A stretch of 24,873 nt of DNA. Source: JAKQIM01 sp029557965. Lineage in GTDB: Bacteria; Chloroflexota; Anaerolineae; Anaerolineales; UBA4823. Where the stretch lies: NCBI GenBank assembly GCA_035341015.1, contig DAOQUL010000064.1, positions 1-24,873 on the forward strand. Direction: 5' to 3'. The notes below the pieces were generated by a model. It was given only the letters and a program-made list of their open reading frames with translations. It had not been told where the DNA came from and searched no databases. The stretch's first letter is position 1; every line of letters begins with the position of its first letter. Shown piece by piece: positions 14,658-23,231 of the stretch. Position numbers and translations under genes: made by a program.

Positions 14658-16853
14658 TTAGGGCGTGACCACCCCCCACACTTTGATGAAACCGTCCGTA
14701 CTGATCGAAGCCAGGTAGCGCCCATCTGGCGAAAACTCTAATCCCACGATTTCGTCTGCATGAGCATACCACTGGGCGAGTACCTGGCCGGTGATTGGGT
14801 CCATCAGAACTATCCATCCATCCGAGCGGCTGTTTGCCAGGATCGTATCGTCAGGGGAAAACGCAGCAGGTGTGCCCAGTGTGCTGATGCCATCCTTATC
14901 ACCATACGAAGGATCATCGCCCCCGGTATCAGGATGCGAGTATATCGTTCTTTGGGATAATGGATCGATGATATTGACCTCGAACGTCCGTCTGCCAAAG
15001 CGGGTGTCATCGAAACGATAGGCCAGGAGCCCGCCATCAGAGCTCAACGCTCCCCCTCCCGTCCAGGTGTGATTTTCCTTGCCAAGGCGTAGAAGAACGG
15101 CATTGAGTTCTGTATCGAACACCGTGAGAACGGCGCCGCCGTCATTTGTAATATAAGATGGAAAAACCACCCTGACACCGTTTCGTGAAAATCTCGGCGC
15201 CAAGACGTAGCCGTTGGGAGATTCGCAGTAACCAGATTGGGCTTCCATATTGCGAACGCAGATAGTGCTCCCGCCAAACCCCTCCCCAGCAAAATAAACG
15301 TAGGCAATCCAATTGGAGAAAACTGACAAGTATTGAATATAAACATCGCTTAATCGAAACCCGAAAATGGGTTCGCTGTTTACATCCATGCCCGCGCGCA
15401 GGCTAAACTCGCCGTTTTCAGGCCAGAGCGAGTAAAGGTTCCCGTTTGTCGAGCCAACGGCCTCCGGACCGTTCACCAATTCGCAGTTGCCGGCCGGGAA
15501 ACTGCATATTTGAATTTGAGTACCATTAGATGACCACGAGTATCCAATAGTCACCAGGCTGTTTATACCTACATCGAACGCACTATTGTCAAAGAGCGAC
15601 TCTGTCGCTAAATATCCACTCCCATCACCATCTTCTGGAACCGAGACTACCCGAAGCTCCTCATTCGCCAGCCGAGCCAGGTCGATATTCGACCAACCGA
15701 TGCCGGCGTTGGCAGCTGGCAGCCGGTTTATTAGCTGCCCATCGGCAATGTTCCAAATCGTTATCTCTCGATAGTTTACATCCACGACTGCAACCTGCTG
15801 CTCGTCCTGGGAAAATATGACCTTCGGCGTGTTGCCGTTCGTTACCTGGAAGCCGGAGATCTGCCGCACGCGCTGGCGATCTGCAACGCTCCAGACCACC
15901 AGGCTGTCGGGTAAGATTGTCGCCAGGTAGCTCCCGCTGGGCGAGATGCTCCAATCATGGGTTGTTATCAGGCTGCCCAGACCGATGTTCGATGCTTCTG
16001 TCCAGTCTGATGTATTCCAGGCGTACACGGCGCTGTCGAACTCAACGAAGAAGTACATGCCATTGTTTGAGAAAACCCCGCCTCGCCCATGCCACTCTTT
16101 GAGCACGTTCCCGCTGGCGATCTCGATCATCTGCCAGCGCCCGGCCCCATTCTCGTCTGATACAGGCACGGCCACCAGGCTGCCGCTGGGAGAGATGGAC
16201 ACCCACGCATTGTAGTTGTAGTAGTTGTCGGAAGATTCGGGGACGGGGAATGCTGACACCTGGCTGCCGCTCAGGTCATATACTTCTACCTGGTTGCGGT
16301 TCGATACCACCGCAATGCGGCTGGCGTCTGCGCTGCAAGATAAATCATCGCCGTAATCTTGTGTTGCATGATAGCCGTACACGTTCTTGATCAAAGCGAT
16401 TCGCTGACCGGTCTGGGCATCGAAGACCTTGATCCCCTCACTGGTCAATGCAACGATGCGCGTACTGTCTGGGGAAAGCTCAGCCTGGTATATCCGGGCC
16501 GAGCCGTAGCGGGCCAGCTCAACGATCTGGCTGGCGTTCTCGGCGCTAATCTGGGCTGTTTGGGGCCAGGGCACTCCCAGGCCCACCGGCAGCACCAGGG
16601 GCGTTGAGGTGGGGGTATTGGTGTTAGTAGCTGTTGCCGTGTTTGTGGGGGCTGTGGTAGATGTGCTGGTGGAGGTTGAAGTTGGGGGAACGACCGTGTC
16701 CGTGGGCGGCTGGAGCGTGTCGGTGGGAGCGGTGGTGTTGGTTGCCGGTGGCTGGTCGCTGGTGGAGGACGGTTGGATGGTTGCTGACTGTACGGGAGCG
16801 CAAGCGGAAAGCAGGACAGCAACAAGGGTCAGGGTAAGGAGAAGGTTTTTCAT
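14658..16853 (-). CDS. Beta-propeller (WD40/YVTN-like) surface lipoprotein
   Basis: I start it at ATG 16853 rather than at the upstream frame limit, because the protein then opens with a proper lipoprotein signal: MKNLLLTLTLVAVLLSAC, with the lipobox Cys at 18. Residues 20-95 are a Thr/Pro/Ser linker. The rest, to residue 731, repeats blade-like units: ARIYQAELSPDSTRIVALTSEG, DWSISPSGSYLATILPDSLVVW, AAFSPDDTILANSRSDGWIVLMD, VGLEFSPDGRYLASISTDGFIKVW. The SPDG-x-L-A-S pattern marks WD40-like propeller blades. It would be lipid-anchored and displayed outside, probably binding a protein or other ligand. It has its own promoter and terminator, so it is separate from both the CRISPR array and the downstream operon. 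Confidence 0.87.
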   Translation of the reverse strand: MKNLLLTLTLVAVLLSACAPVQSATIQPSSTSDQPPATNTTAPTDTLQPPTDTVVPPTSTSTSTSTTAPTNTATATNTNTPTSTPLVLPVGLGVPWPQTAQISAENASQIVELARYGSARIYQAELSPDSTRIVALTSEGIKVFDAQTGQRIALIKNVYGYHATQDYGDDLSCSADASRIAVVSNRNQVEVYDLSGSQVSAFPVPESSDNYYNYNAWVSISPSGSLVAVPVSDENGAGRWQMIEIASGNVLKEWHGRGGVFSNNGMYFFVEFDSAVYAWNTSDWTEASNIGLGSLITTHDWSISPSGSYLATILPDSLVVWSVADRQRVRQISGFQVTNGNTPKVIFSQDEQQVAVVDVNYREITIWNIADGQLINRLPAANAGIGWSNIDLARLANEELRVVSVPEDGDGSGYLATESLFDNSAFDVGINSLVTIGYSWSSNGTQIQICSFPAGNCELVNGPEAVGSTNGNLYSLWPENGEFSLRAGMDVNSEPIFGFRLSDVYIQYLSVFSNWIAYVYFAGEGFGGSTICVRNMEAQSGYCESPNGYVLAPRFSRNGVRVVFPSYITNDGGAVLTVFDTELNAVLLRLGKENHTWTGGGALSSDGGLLAYRFDDTRFGRRTFEVNIIDPLSQRTIYSHPDTGGDDPSYGDKDGISTLGTPAAFSPDDTILANSRSDGWIVLMDPITGQVLAQWYAHADEIVGLEFSPDGRYLASISTDGFIKVWGVVTP

Positions 16854-16908
16854 GTTCGGGTTCTTTTGCAAGAGATGGATTATTTGAATTGGCGATTTTG
16901 TTTGCGGC

Positions 16909-16932
16909 ATTATACCGCGTTCACTGTAGTGA
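16909..16932 (-). promoter_or_regulatory. Promoter -10 and possible operator of the lipoprotein gene
   Basis: On the minus strand a perfect TATAAT (16914-16909) lies about 55 bases before the lipoprotein start. Just upstream is the near-palindrome TCACTGTAGTGA (16921-16932, plus-strand letters), placed where a repressor would block polymerase. No good -35 is seen. The 14 bases CATTATACCGCGTT around this -10 recur exactly at the leader end of the CRISPR array. Confidence 0.5.
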
Positions 16933-17014
16933 AAAGTGATGCTGTTCTCGGTCTCGACGCCTTCCAATACCCATCGATCACTTCTTGCCAAACTATCCTA
17001 CCCCCTGCTACCTC

Positions 17015-20000
17015 GTTTCAATCCCCTTCAGCGGGGCGTAAGGATTCCAACGACCGTCACGGTGACGTGGCGATCGGCTCCGGGGCAGTTTCAATCCCCT
17101 TCAGCGGGGCATAAGGATTCCAACGAGAGGAGGTGAAGGAAATGGAATTTCTACGTACAAGAGTTTCAATCCCCTTCAGCGGGGCATAAGGATTCCAACC
17201 GAGAGGCCACCCGTTCAGTCAGCCCCTCTTGGGGCGACAGGGTTTCAATCCCCTTCAGCGGGGCATAAGGATTCCAACCAGCCTTTGGCGACCTGCCTAC
17301 CCCCATTCCCCAACCCTAGGTTTCAATCCCCTTCAGCGGGGCATAAGGATTCCAACACCCCGGCCACTCTCGTCCAATGTCCACCGCTCAAGTTTCAATC
17401 CCCTTCAGCGGGGCATAAGGATTCCAACAAGATGCCCGTAGAAAAGACAAAAAAAATAATAGTCGCTGGTTTCAATCCCCTTCAGCGGGGCATAAGGATT
17501 CCAACTCGAGATCAATTCTCGCTTGGAGTCGGCTGGGTACACCGTTTCAATCCCCTTCAGCGGGGCATAAGCATTCCAACTTTCGTTGCTTTACGGTTGC
17601 TCTGTATGCCTCCATTGCCAAAGTTTCAATCCCCTTCAGCGGGGCATAAGCATTCCAACAACCTGGGTAGTTCGGCGAGGCTTAAAATGAGAGAAGCTGG
17701 TTTCAATCCCCTTCAGCGGGGCATAAGCATTCCAACCACTTGCTCGACATCGCTCCCGGCCAGTATTACCTCATGTTTCAATCCCCTTCAGCGGGGCATA
17801 AGCATTCCAACTTGGCAAAATTCTTCCCTAAAAGCCAGCTCTCGATCAAGTTTCAATCCCCTTCAGCGGGGCATAAGCATTCCAACTGGGCCACCGCTGT
17901 TGCAGCCACCGGCGGTCCAAATAGTTTCAATCCCCTTCAGCGGGGCATAAGCATTCCAACGACCAGAACCATCTGATCGGCAATCATTGTGTCGATCCAA
18001 AGTTTCAATCCCCTTCAGCGGGGCATAAGCATTCCAACGTTTTTCTGTTCGTGTTCGCCCTATCCCTGGCGGCCTAGTTTCAATCCCCTTCAGCGGGGCA
18101 TAAGCATTCCAACATGACGGCGATTCCACCTGTGAAGCGGGGGAAAAGTTTCAATCCCCTTCAGCGGGGCATAAGCATTCCAACTCATTGGCGTCGGCCA
18201 GTTTAACGATGACCCCCAGTGCGCGAAGTTTCAATCCCCTTCAGCGGGGCATAAGCATTCCAACCCGTGATGAAAGCCCATGCATTGACTGCTTGGCTAT
18301 ACAGTTTCAATCCCCTTCAGCGGGGCATAAGCATTCCAACAACGCCTTGCAGTACTCTCGTCGCCAAGTAGGTAAGTTTCAATCCCCTTCAGCGGGGCAT
18401 AAGCATTCCAACCTTAGCTTTTGTTGACTAGAACACTCTCTGTTATTCACGTTTCAATCCCCTTCAGCGGGGCATAAGCATTCCAACACCATGGCACTCG
18501 TAACTCGCAAACAGTTGGATGATGAAGTTTCAATCCCCTTCAGCGGGGCATAAGCATTCCAACACCTGTACGCTCTGCAAAGCCAACAGACTAGCGGTTT
18601 GGTTTCAATCCCCTTCAGCGGGGCATAAGCATTCCAACGATTTTGTGCTCGCCTACCGGCTTGGGCGATGACTGTTTCAATCCCCTTCAGCGGGGCATAA
18701 GCATTCCAACCAACCGATTGGGCAGCTGCACAGTCGAAACTGCTCGAAGTTTCAATCCCCTTCAGCGGGGCATAAGCATTCCAACGACCACCACCGACGA
18801 CGGTGTTGGTCGGGTTGAGAGTTTCAATCCCCTTCAGCGGGGCATAAGCATTCCAACCAGACACACTGCGTTCTATCTGGACGTGGGTGCGAAACACATA
18901 GTTTCAATCCCCTTCAGCGGGGCATAAGCATTCCAACGCACATTGGCTGAGGCGTGGCCGCAGTTGACCGCAGGTTTCAATCCCCTTCAGCGGGGCATAA
19001 GCATTCCAACACACGATCAGCGGGACGGTGAGCGGGTGTAGCAGTGTTTCAATCCCCTTCAGCGGGGCATAAGCATTCCAACTGTGGATCTTCTCTGGGA
19101 GCAAATACTCAGAGGAGTTTCAATCCCCTTCAGCGGGGCATAAGCATTCCAACCAGGACCTGTAGGTAATAGTGATTCCAACCCTGGTGTGTTTCAATCC
19201 CCTTCAGCGGGGCATAAGCATTCCAACAATCCGCTACTCAGGCGGAGCAGTACCTGACGGCAGGGTTTCAATCCCCTTCAGCGGGGCATAAGCATTCCAA
19301 CAGCCGCTGTTATTTCAAGCGGGCAAGTTGGTTCTGGTTAGTTTCAATCCCCTTCAGCGGGGCATAAGCATTCCAACGGGGACTCTTCCCTATCCCCACC
19401 GAAGAAACCACCACGGCGTTTCAATCCCCTTCAGCGGGGCATAAGCATTCCAACAAAAGGTGGTTGAAGCTCTCTTGAGCGACACACACCCGTTTCAATC
19501 CCCTTCAGCGGGGCATAAGCATTCCAACACACCACTGTTCCTCCGACTCACACCCCTGAACAGTGTTTCAATCCCCTTCAGCGGGGCATAAGCATTCCAA
19601 CCCGGATGGCTATAAGGCCTGGGCGACTAAGGTCCGCGTTTCAATCCCCTTCAGCGGGGCATAAGCATTCCAACTGTACCCGCCCCCGGCCAACGCCAGC
19701 AGATCGGCCTAGGTTTCAATCCCCTTCAGCGGGGCATAAGCATTCCAACTCCGGAGGACCGCCGCTCAATTCAGGAAGTCCTCGACTGTTTCAATCCCCT
19801 TCAGCGGGGCATAAGCATTCCAACAAACTCGAATTGTTGGACAGAAGAGGGGTATATCGAAGTTTCAATCCCCTTCAGCGGGGCATAAGCATTCCAACGT
19901 CATCCTCATGGTTCTGTTCCTCACCGCCTGTGGTTCGTTTCAATCCCCTTCAGCGGGGCATAAGCATTCCAACCGGGCGACTGACTGGGCTTCGGCTCAG

Positions 20001-20045
20001 GCTGTTTTGTTTCAATCCCCTTCAGCGGGGCATAAGCATTCCAAC
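17015..20045 (-). CRISPR. CRISPR array, 41 repeats and 40 spacers, type III/I-like handle
   Basis: There are 41 copies of a 37-bp repeat, separated by 40 spacers of 34-43 bp. In minus-strand orientation the repeat begins GTTGGAATGCTTATG, has a CCCC-GCTGAA-GGGG hairpin, and ends ATTGAAAC. The last eight bases right after the stem form the classic Cas6-type crRNA handle, so I assign transcription to the minus strand. Repeats at 17015-17505 (seven copies) read GGATTCCAAC on the plus strand, while the other 34 read GCATTCCAAC; the leftmost copy also has A to G (GGCGTAAGG). Decay at the left marks the old end, with the leader at 20046. The open frames that cross the array are by-products of the repeat and not genes. 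Confidence 0.98.
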
Positions 20046-20083
20046 TCTGTCTCAAAAATCTCTCTGGAACGCTCTCGATCACC

Positions 20084-20089
20084 ATTATA
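20084..20089 (-). promoter_or_regulatory. -10 box of the CRISPR array promoter
   Basis: The minus strand reads AACGCGG-TATAAT-GG here, a perfect -10 hexamer, 39 bases from the first repeat. Upstream at 17 bp spacing is TACAAT, a poor -35, so the promoter may need an activator. Confidence 0.6.
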
Positions 20090-20192
20090 CCGCGTTTGTA
20101 CGCTGGATTGTACCAACCCTGCGAAGGCCCATCGTCTAAACCATAAAACTGCTCAAACAGGCGTTTTTGACATGTTTTTTACTACGATCGAT

Positions 20193-20222
20193 CTCTCGTT
20201 AGCTCTCGTTTCCTCTCTCGTT
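20193..20222. repeat. Three helically spaced direct repeats of CTCTCGTT in the leader
   Basis: Exact 8-bp copies begin at 20193, 20203 and 20215 (plus strand), so their spacings are 10 and 12 bp, about one helical turn each. They therefore lie on nearly the same face of the DNA, as expected for cooperative protein binding. The repeats are about 105 bp upstream of the -10 box on the transcribed strand. Candidate binders from the operon are the RemA-like protein and the WYL protein. Confidence 0.6.
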
Positions 20223-20250
20223 CAACTGCCAGCACCGTTTGCGAAGGGTA

Positions 20251-20266
20251 TTCGCAGCGATGCGAA
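20251..20266. repeat. Inverted repeat TTCGCA-GCGA-TGCGAA
   Basis: A perfect 6-bp stem with a 4-base loop lies 50 bp past the WYL gene stop, followed on neither strand by a T-run. It may be an operator, an RNA hairpin stabilising the 3' end of the cas transcript, or part of the leader. It is too weak to call a terminator. Confidence 0.35.
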
Positions 20267-20316
20267 ATCTTTCACAAAGCACCGGATCGGCCGGAAACTG
20301 TTTGGATGCATGGTGG

Positions 20317-21762
20317 TCATTCTATACATAATTTTAACCGATCCAGACGAAATGTGCGGTTTGAACGACGTTGATGGCAGTACGCCAATAGGTAGCTTCG
20401 TTCTCCGCGGTTTTCTATCAGCAGGGGCGTGATATGGCGGTATTCTGGCGCATGCCTGCCAGATGCCTGGTAGAGAATGTCGATCGATTCCTGGAGGTCA
20501 ATGGCCTCTTGTAAGGACTGAACCAGGCTTTCATCGGGTGGGGGCGGCGGAGTATTTTCGGGCTGCCAGGCAGGCAGAGGGCTAATATGGGCCAGCGCTC
20601 GGCTGGCCTTACGCGCCGCGGCGGCGCGCAAGGGGGCTTCCAGGCTGGCGGCAAGCTTGCCGGCTAACCCTGGCGGCGGGGCGATGACATTTGAGATGTT
20701 TTCTGCCAGAAGTACGAGGCTGAGCAGGTAAGCCTGTTCAGACCGGGTAAAGCCGGCGACCCTGGGGCTGCTTGGCCCGGCAAGCGCTTTGGCGGTCGCC
20801 AGGTCTTGATCGCTTAGCAGACCACGCCGGTAGAGGCGTTGTAAGGTCGACCAACCCCTCCAGGGGTCCAGGGCCACGTGGTGGGGCGAGAGCAGCCGGT
20901 CAAGCTCTCGCCGCAGGCCGGGCAGCCGCCGCAGATCTTTCAGATCGCCAGGGTGGCTGAACTCTAACACAAAACCCTGTACCAACCGGATGCCTGGCGC
21001 ATCAGCCAGGTAACTGAGCAAGAGGTCGGGTGGAGGGGCACCCAGGCCGCGGCGCAGTACATCGGTTAGGGTTGGGTTGGCGAGTAGTGCGCCGCGTTGG
21101 ACCGCCAGGCGCAGGGCGGCTGGTTGCAGTGAGTAGAGAGCGCAGGCTTCTGTTGGGGTAGATGTCACCTGGTCCAGGTATTTTTCTAATTCCCAGGCCA
21201 GGCTCCAGTCTGGTGGGAAGGGCACGACCAGGTGCTCTCCGGCAATGTTCCACAGCCCTGGCGCAGGTGTAGAAAGCGCGGCGCGATCCTGTCCGTTCAG
21301 CAAGGCTTGACCCAGCGGGGATAAACGCTCCCCCTCACAAACTCCCAGGATCTGCAGTCCCACCAATTCTCGGCGGTGGCTGATCCCTAATTGAATATTC
21401 TCTTGCAGGTGCAGCAGCAGATTTGTGCGCGTGCTCTGGCTGGTTGGGTGTTCTGGTGCTTTTTGCCAGGCATCTATTAGGCAGGCCAACTGATCTTGAA
21501 AGGACCATGCCATCCACTCTTCTACCAGCATGGTGGGACTTGGGCCAGCCGTGTATTCAACCAAGCCGGCCGCCTTGCACAGGCGCAGCCAAAAGGCAAG
21601 GCGACTCCATGGCTGCCGGATGGCCGGCGGGCCAACCAACGAGTGCAGCTTTCTCTGCTGCAGGGCCAGGCGCAGCCCGGCCAGGCTGCAGGACCCTGTT
21701 CTGCGGCACACGCTGAGGAGGTTGAAGATGACTTCAATGGGCAGGAGATTGGCAATTTGCAT
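20317..21762 (-). CDS. WYL-domain regulator with XPB-like N-terminal region
   Basis: The protein has 481 residues. Residues 1-100 contain winged-helix-like segments. Residues 170-255 resemble the helicase-associated XPB/Ssl2 N-terminal domain found in actinobacterial and Chloroflexota WYL proteins (GEHLVVPFPPDW, ALYSLQPAALRLAVQRG, GAPPPDLLLSYL). After a PPPPP hinge (405-409), residues 411-481 form the WYL domain: LQEAIDLQESIDILYQASG, ITPLLIENRGERSYLLAY, NRTFRLDRLKL. WYL domains bind nucleic-acid-derived ligands and often regulate CRISPR loci or effector activity. It is the last gene of the adaptation operon, ten bases after cas2, and next to the leader, so it may control expression of the array or cas genes. 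No nuclease motif is seen. Confidence 0.85.
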   Translation of the reverse strand: MQIANLLPIEVIFNLLSVCRRTGSCSLAGLRLALQQRKLHSLVGPPAIRQPWSRLAFWLRLCKAAGLVEYTAGPSPTMLVEEWMAWSFQDQLACLIDAWQKAPEHPTSQSTRTNLLLHLQENIQLGISHRRELVGLQILGVCEGERLSPLGQALLNGQDRAALSTPAPGLWNIAGEHLVVPFPPDWSLAWELEKYLDQVTSTPTEACALYSLQPAALRLAVQRGALLANPTLTDVLRRGLGAPPPDLLLSYLADAPGIRLVQGFVLEFSHPGDLKDLRRLPGLRRELDRLLSPHHVALDPWRGWSTLQRLYRRGLLSDQDLATAKALAGPSSPRVAGFTRSEQAYLLSLVLLAENISNVIAPPPGLAGKLAASLEAPLRAAAARKASRALAHISPLPAWQPENTPPPPPDESLVQSLQEAIDLQESIDILYQASGRHAPEYRHITPLLIENRGERSYLLAYCHQRRSNRTFRLDRLKLCIE

Positions 21763-21771
21763 CGTGTCTGC

Positions 21772-22062
21772 CTAATGGATGAAGTAGGGGCTTTCTTCGG
21801 TCACTTTTCCGGCACCCATCACCTGGATGCGGGGGACATCTTCTGATCCGATGAAATACATGCGGATGGTATCTTGCGCCTCGCGCGCATAGGGCTGGAG
21901 GCGCTTTTTCAGCTTCTCGAACTCGGGCGGCGTCAGGCGGCATTCAAAAACGCTGTACTGCACGCGAGCGCCGAAGTCCTCCAGGGTTTTGGCGGCTTTC
22001 AGCCGCCGTTTATCGTTGGAGATGTCATAACTGATGACGATGAACTGCTTTGCGGCTGTCAT
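21772..22062 (-). CDS. cas2: CRISPR-associated endonuclease Cas2
   Basis: This 96-residue protein shows the Cas2 ferredoxin-like fold signature: FIVISYDISNDKRRLKAAK at 7-25, then LEDFGARVQYSVFECRLTPP, with the conserved Asp13 at the end of the first strand. A short C-terminal tail follows the second domain half. Cas2 dimers bridge two Cas1 dimers to form the spacer integrase. The start overlaps the cas1 stop by one base. Length is normal. Confidence 0.97.
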   Translation of the reverse strand: MTAAKQFIVISYDISNDKRRLKAAKTLEDFGARVQYSVFECRLTPPEFEKLKKRLQPYAREAQDTIRMYFIGSEDVPRIQVMGAGKVTEESPYFIH

Positions 22063-23162
22063 CAGCGCACCGTAAAGGGCAGGTAATGCGGCGCCTGGCC
22101 GAGGATGGTGTGTGCCATGGCGTGCGCCTGCAGTTCAAAGATGCGGCGGTAGGTGGTTTGTTCTTGTGCGGGGGGATAGAGAACCTGTTCGTTAACCCGG
22201 GTTTCATACAGGCTGATAAAGCGCTTGCGGGCGGTGTCTTTCAAATAAATGGGACGGACCTTTGCGGTTGAGCTGCTTTCTCTCTCATCTCTTGGGCGGC
22301 GCTCCGTCTCCGGTTGTTCATCATCCTCTTCATCCCGGCCACGCAGAGGCTGGCCGATCTCGAAATCTGCCAGGCTGAAGATTGGGCGGTTGACAGCCGT
22401 GAGTACGATCGAATCAACGATGATGGGGCGAAACTCTTCTTCGAGATCGAGGGCCATGGCAGGCTTGTTGTAATCGACGGCGTGGAAAAAGCCAATATCG
22501 GGATCCAGGCCCGAAAGCTGGCAGGCTGCCACCAGGTCATTGAGTAGGAGGGTGTAGCCGAAAGAAAGCAGGGCGTTGACGGGGTCGGTAGGAGGGTAGT
22601 AGGCGCGGCGTTCAAAACCCCAGGAGCGTCCGTCGCGAGGAGGGCGGATCAATTGGCGCAGCAGGTGGAAATACTCTCGGGCTGCCAGTCCCTCGCGCCC
22701 ACGCAGTTCATCCAGGGTTTGGGTAGCATCCACTTGTTGGCGCATGGCATCCATCTGTGCCAGGGCGCTGCGCGCCCAGGGGGCGCCTTCGGCATGACGC
22801 TGTACCAGCACGCGTTGGTTGCTCACCTTGCCGTGCACGATGGAATGGGCGATTTGCCGGGCGCGGGATGCATCGTCGCAGGCGCGTATCTGGGCCTGGC
22901 GCAAGCGGCTGTGGCGGTGTTCGCTGCCGGCGGTGCGCAGGATGAAGCGTCCCTGGCTGCTCAAATAATACACGCCGACCTGACGCTGCGCCAGGGCGAA
23001 TAAGGTGGGGGTGGTGATGCTGGCGCCTTTGCCCATTAAGACTACCCGGTCTACTTTGATCATAGGAATATCTTGCAGCACTTCGCTGCCTTTTTTGACC
23101 AGCAGGCGCTGGCCTGTTTTGTGAACCTGGACGCCGGTTTCGGTGACATATAAAGTGCTCAT
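22062..23162 (-). CDS. cas1: CRISPR-associated integrase Cas1 with charged insert
   Basis: The protein has 366 residues. The N-terminal beta domain (LYVTETGVQVHKTGQRLLVKK) is followed by a helical domain with the expected catalytic residues: Glu157 in GREGLAAREYF, His227 in GFFHAVDYNKPAMALDL, and Glu242/243 in EEEFRPI. It resembles Cas1 of type III and some type I systems, and it is a separate gene from the RT, unlike the common RT-Cas1 fusions. Between residues 271 and 303 is an extra highly charged stretch rich in Asp, Glu and Arg, probably a flexible loop. The start has AGGAG five bases upstream. It should insert spacers at the leader-repeat junction at about 20045. Confidence 0.97.
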   Translation of the reverse strand: MSTLYVTETGVQVHKTGQRLLVKKGSEVLQDIPMIKVDRVVLMGKGASITTPTLFALAQRQVGVYYLSSQGRFILRTAGSEHRHSRLRQAQIRACDDASRARQIAHSIVHGKVSNQRVLVQRHAEGAPWARSALAQMDAMRQQVDATQTLDELRGREGLAAREYFHLLRQLIRPPRDGRSWGFERRAYYPPTDPVNALLSFGYTLLLNDLVAACQLSGLDPDIGFFHAVDYNKPAMALDLEEEFRPIIVDSIVLTAVNRPIFSLADFEIGQPLRGRDEEDDEQPETERRPRDERESSSTAKVRPIYLKDTARKRFISLYETRVNEQVLYPPAQEQTTYRRIFELQAHAMAHTILGQAPHYLPFTVR

Positions 23163-23231
23163 GTTATCTCCTGGTATCTGGCAGGCGAGGCGCTGTGGGT
23201 GGTTGGCCGCGCAGCGCCCCGCCCGGCATAT

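Larger units (their letters stand above)
20046..20316 (-). promoter_or_regulatory. CRISPR leader
   Basis: This 271-bp gene-free stretch lies between the WYL gene stop and the first (newest) repeat. On the minus strand it has TATAAT at 20089-20084, giving an expected transcript start about 30 bases before the first repeat. Upstream are three direct copies of an 8-bp element (20193-20222) and a hairpin-forming inverted repeat (20251-20266). Leaders of adaptation-competent arrays carry both the array promoter and protein-binding sites that mark the integration point, and this layout fits. Confidence 0.75.

Noticed and set aside
16853..16991. Upstream extension of the lipoprotein gene
   Set aside because: It would place the lipoprotein signal 46 residues inside the protein and put the TATAAT box within the coding region.
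17229..17950. Open frames with repeated 'FNPLQRGI' and 'FQSPSAGHKHSN' units across the array, on both strands
   Set aside because: They are translations of the CRISPR repeat; frames stay open because the repeat has no stop in those phases.
17015..20045. Spacers matching genes in this window (self-targeting)
   Set aside because: Reading by eye I found no spacer matching elsewhere in the window; a proper alignment would be needed to exclude partial matches.
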